Position numbers and translations under genes: made by a program | Shown here: positions 62,238-64,000 of the stretch, piece after piece | Layout: each line of letters opens with the position of its first letter | How positions within the stretch are numbered: the first letter of the stretch is position 1 | The notes under the pieces: generated by a model | What the model saw: the letters and a program-made list of their open reading frames with translations, nothing else | What the model was told of the DNA's origin: nothing | Database searches by the model: none | Assembly: GCF_963860125.1 (NCBI RefSeq) | Contig: NZ_CAWLFA010000001.1 | Location: 186,001-250,000 of the forward strand | Direction of reading: 5' to 3' | DNA length: 64,000 bases | Source: Picosynechococcus sp. PCC 7002 | GTDB lineage: Bacteria; Cyanobacteriota; Cyanobacteriia; Cyanobacteriales; MRBY01

Positions 62238-63191
62238 TTACAGACTCGTGTTGGAGTTGATGGTTACGGTGCCATCGGGGGTAACAGTCACAACGCTTTC
62301 AATGGTGTAGTCAACGGAGCCGGGTCTACGCCCCTCGAAGGTGAACGTGTAGCTCCCATCGGCATTTAGTACATAGGGAGACTCATTGGGATTGCCGTGC
62401 ATTGCCGGTTCAGCCCGGTAGTTATTCAAACCGCCATTTTCTTGTTCAGCAGCTTGACGGGCGAGGTTCTTCGCCTGATTGAGATCAACAATAGTCGCGC
62501 CGGAATCTACGGTACTGTCACTGGTACGCACGTCGCCATTGTAAAGAATCTGGGTACTCCCATCCGTCAGCACCTTGACCTCTGTTTCGTAGGTGTAATC
62601 AAGGGATTCGGGACGGCGGCCTTGGAAGGTAAAAGTATAGCTGCCGTCACCATTGCTAACGTAGGGAGATTGCTCTGCTAGACCATGCATGGAGGGTTCA
62701 GCGCGATATTGACTCAGACCACCATTCTCCCGTTCAGCAGCTTGGCGGGCGAGGTTCTTCGCCTGGTTGAGGTCGAGGCTCGCCGCAGCGATATTGGTGC
62801 TGTTGAAATTATCAGAGCGAATTGGCCCGTTGTAATCAATGGTTGCGGTGCCATCGTCAGCGACAGTGACGACGGTTTCGTAGACATAATCCGTGGATGC
62901 CGGTTGCCGTCCCCGGAAGGTGAAAGTATAGCTGCCATCGCCATTGTCCACATAGGGGGACGCCAAGGGATCACCATGCATGGAAGGTTCGGCCCGATAT
63001 TGACTCAGGCCACCATTGGCATCCTCTGCGGCTTGGCGGGCAAGATTTTTCGCTTGGTTAAGGCCAAAGGCAAGGGTAAGATTTCCTTGGGCCAGGAGGG
63101 TCTGGGCTTGGTTGGGGGAGGGAGCAAGCAGGATGCCACCACTACTGAACAAACCAAGTAGCAGCATCGATCGTAAAGCAGTGATTTTCAT
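62238..63191 (-). CDS. Secreted protein with three ~80-residue repeats
   Basis: 317 residues from the ATG at 63191, where a signal peptide begins (TALRSMLLLGLFSSGGILL, cut near residues 28-34). The mature part is three copies of one module at about 44-125, 141-222 and 237-312. Each has LNQAKNLARQAAE, then NGGL, YRAEP, MHG, SPYV, GSYTFTF, and a final strand pair ending in TVT- or TQI-like sequence. Two thirds of each module is nearly identical. No Cys and no catalytic motif are seen, which suggests binding or structure. Family not recognised. It has its own terminator. Confidence 0.78.
   Translation of the reverse strand: MKITALRSMLLLGLFSSGGILLAPSPNQAQTLLAQGNLTLAFGLNQAKNLARQAAEDANGGLSQYRAEPSMHGDPLASPYVDNGDGSYTFTFRGRQPASTDYVYETVVTVADDGTATIDYNGPIRSDNFNSTNIAAASLDLNQAKNLARQAAERENGGLSQYRAEPSMHGLAEQSPYVSNGDGSYTFTFQGRRPESLDYTYETEVKVLTDGSTQILYNGDVRTSDSTVDSGATIVDLNQAKNLARQAAEQENGGLNNYRAEPAMHGNPNESPYVLNADGSYTFTFEGRRPGSVDYTIESVVTVTPDGTVTINSNTSL
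62256..63062 (-). repeat. Three tandem in-gene repeats, period about 290 bases
   Basis: The repeat units correspond roughly to 63062-62817, 62771-62526 and 62483-62256, with spacing of 97 and then 96 codons. Sequence identity is high at DNA level in the stretch encoding QAKNLARQAA and in the GSYTFTF stretch. Confidence 0.75.
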
Positions 63192-63297
63192 AGTCAATAA
63201 CCGAAAACTCCAAAGGGTGATCGCCTTGCCTTTCATGCTACCTAAAGAAGCGATCGCCGGGAAAAAAGTTTCCGTCAAGGGGGAAGCAAGGGGGATA

Positions 63298-64000
63298 ATG
63301 GAAGAGTTTTCTTGCTTTCGGGAAAAAATGAGCCGATCTTTAGCCCTCTCAGCCCATTATCACCAACGCACCAAATACGATCCCCAAACCCTTTCCAAGC
63401 GGGGCAAATCCCTAGACTGGTCCCAGCAGCCGAGTCCCTTCAAAGGCTACAAAATTGGCACCAGTTACGATCTCAAGCCCTATTTAGAACTTGACCGCAA
63501 TGAGCCCCAATGGGAAAACCTGTCCTATCTACTATTGTTGAGCTACGGGCTGACCGCCAAAATTCCGACTTTTGGGGGAGATTTTGTTTACCTCAGAACG
63601 GCCCCTTCGGCGGGGGGTCTGTATCCGGCGGAACTGTATCTCATCTCCCGGGGCACTGAATTGCTCCCGGCGGGCCTTTACCACTACCAGCCCCAAACCC
63701 ATACCCTATTGCGCTTTTGGGATAACCACTGTTGGGTCGATCTCCAAGAAGCTTGCTTTCGCCATCCGGCCCTCGAAAAAACCCAACTCGCGCTAGTAAC
63801 GACAGCAATTTTTTATCGCTCGGCTTGGCGCTATGAAGCCCGGGCTTACCGTCGCATTTTTCTAGATACGGGCCATTTGCTAGGCAATGTGAACCTGGCG
63901 GCCACAGCCCATGGATTTCGCCCCCATCTCATCGGTGGGTTTAGCGATCGCCTGATGAATCAACTCCTCTATCTCGACGGTGAAACAGAGGCCGTGACCA
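63298..64000 (+). CDS. SagB-type (nitroreductase fold) dehydrogenase, 3' end outside the window
   Basis: The reading frame from the ATG at 63298 stays open to the window edge (234 codons). AAGGGGGA lies just before it; the ATG at 63328 is an alternative start. N-terminal SAHYHQRTKYDPQTL and then APSAGGLYPAELYLISRG match the FMN-binding opening of the SagB/ThcOx nitroreductase group. GLYHYQPQTHTLL and RRIFLDTGHLLGNVNLAA continue that pattern. In peptide clusters such enzymes oxidise azolines, but most cyanobacterial copies stand alone with unknown substrate. No precursor peptide or cyclodehydratase is visible here. Confidence 0.82.
   Translation, partial: MEEFSCFREKMSRSLALSAHYHQRTKYDPQTLSKRGKSLDWSQQPSPFKGYKIGTSYDLKPYLELDRNEPQWENLSYLLLLSYGLTAKIPTFGGDFVYLRTAPSAGGLYPAELYLISRGTELLPAGLYHYQPQTHTLLRFWDNHCWVDLQEACFRHPALEKTQLALVTTAIFYRSAWRYEARAYRRIFLDTGHLLGNVNLAATAHGFRPHLIGGFSDRLMNQLLYLDGETEAVT

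Noticed and set aside
63191..64000. RiPP biosynthesis cluster around the SagB-type gene
   Set aside because: No precursor peptide, cyclodehydratase or exporter is visible; only the truncated dehydrogenase is in the window.

Overview
The window is a cyanobacterial chromosome segment. It carries psbEFLJ, rubA, ycf48, ycf39, a light-dependent protochlorophyllide reductase, a high-light-inducible protein and a bidirectional NAD-linked NiFe hydrogenase. The octamer GCGATCGC (HIP1) is scattered through almost every gene. Gene content and moderate GC suggest a unicellular Synechococcus/Picosynechococcus (PCC 7002-like) strain; that is from memory of the group, not a database match.

Layout. 1-6.6 kb: an edge-truncated serine/alanine-glyoxylate aminotransferase, mutS, a glutaredoxin-like protein, two small or secreted unknowns, a subtilase-fold protein without its catalytic residues, and tRNA-Thr(CGT). 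6.6-10.3 kb: a glycosyltransferase-TPR protein, a Psb34-like protein, an exported four-Cys protein, a 45-aa HLIP and a PRC-barrel protein. 10.7-16.9 kb: prfB with its programmed frameshift, two tandem paralogous envelope proteins, a PIN-PhoH ATPase and a Uma2 nuclease. 17-31.3 kb: ureC, then divergently hypE and hoxE-F-U-Y-(CBS protein)-H-W-hypA-B-F-C-D, that is the nickel enzymes and the NiFe maturation set. 31.3-37.5 kb: two small envelope proteins, dtd, por, a NERD gene broken by an in-frame TGA, a cation/proton exchanger and a C-terminal processing protease. 37.7-40.8 kb: a large plasmid-type replication protein (CyRepA1-like). 40.8-50.7 kb: msrA, ycf39, NAD kinase, an atypical response regulator, a DUF192 lipoprotein, radC, gnd, a TldE-like protein, tRNA-Leu(CAA), an M48 peptidase and a TPR protein. 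50.7-55.6 kb: an A-type Fe-S protein, a CPA antiporter with a nucleotide-binding tail, rubA-ycf48 and psbEFLJ. 55.7-64 kb: an exported alpha/beta hydrolase, a valine-pyruvate-type aminotransferase, structured spacer DNA and an AT-rich PD-(D/E)XK nuclease, uvrC, a secreted three-repeat protein and a truncated SagB-type nitroreductase.

How the genes work together. HoxEFU is the diaphorase and HoxYH the hydrogenase. HypA/B deliver nickel, HypC/D/E/F build Fe(CN)2CO, and HoxW trims HoxH. RubA, Ycf48, PsbE/F/L/J, Ycf39, the HLIP and the Psb34-like protein all belong to photosystem II assembly.

Most notable: the base-composition break inside the hydrogenase operon together with its embedded CBS gene; the chromosomal plasmid-type replicase; the triad-less subtilase; the NERD gene with a single TGA; and the AT-rich nuclease placed behind hairpin-rich DNA and overlapping uvrC. 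I found no CRISPR array, intact transposase or prophage.
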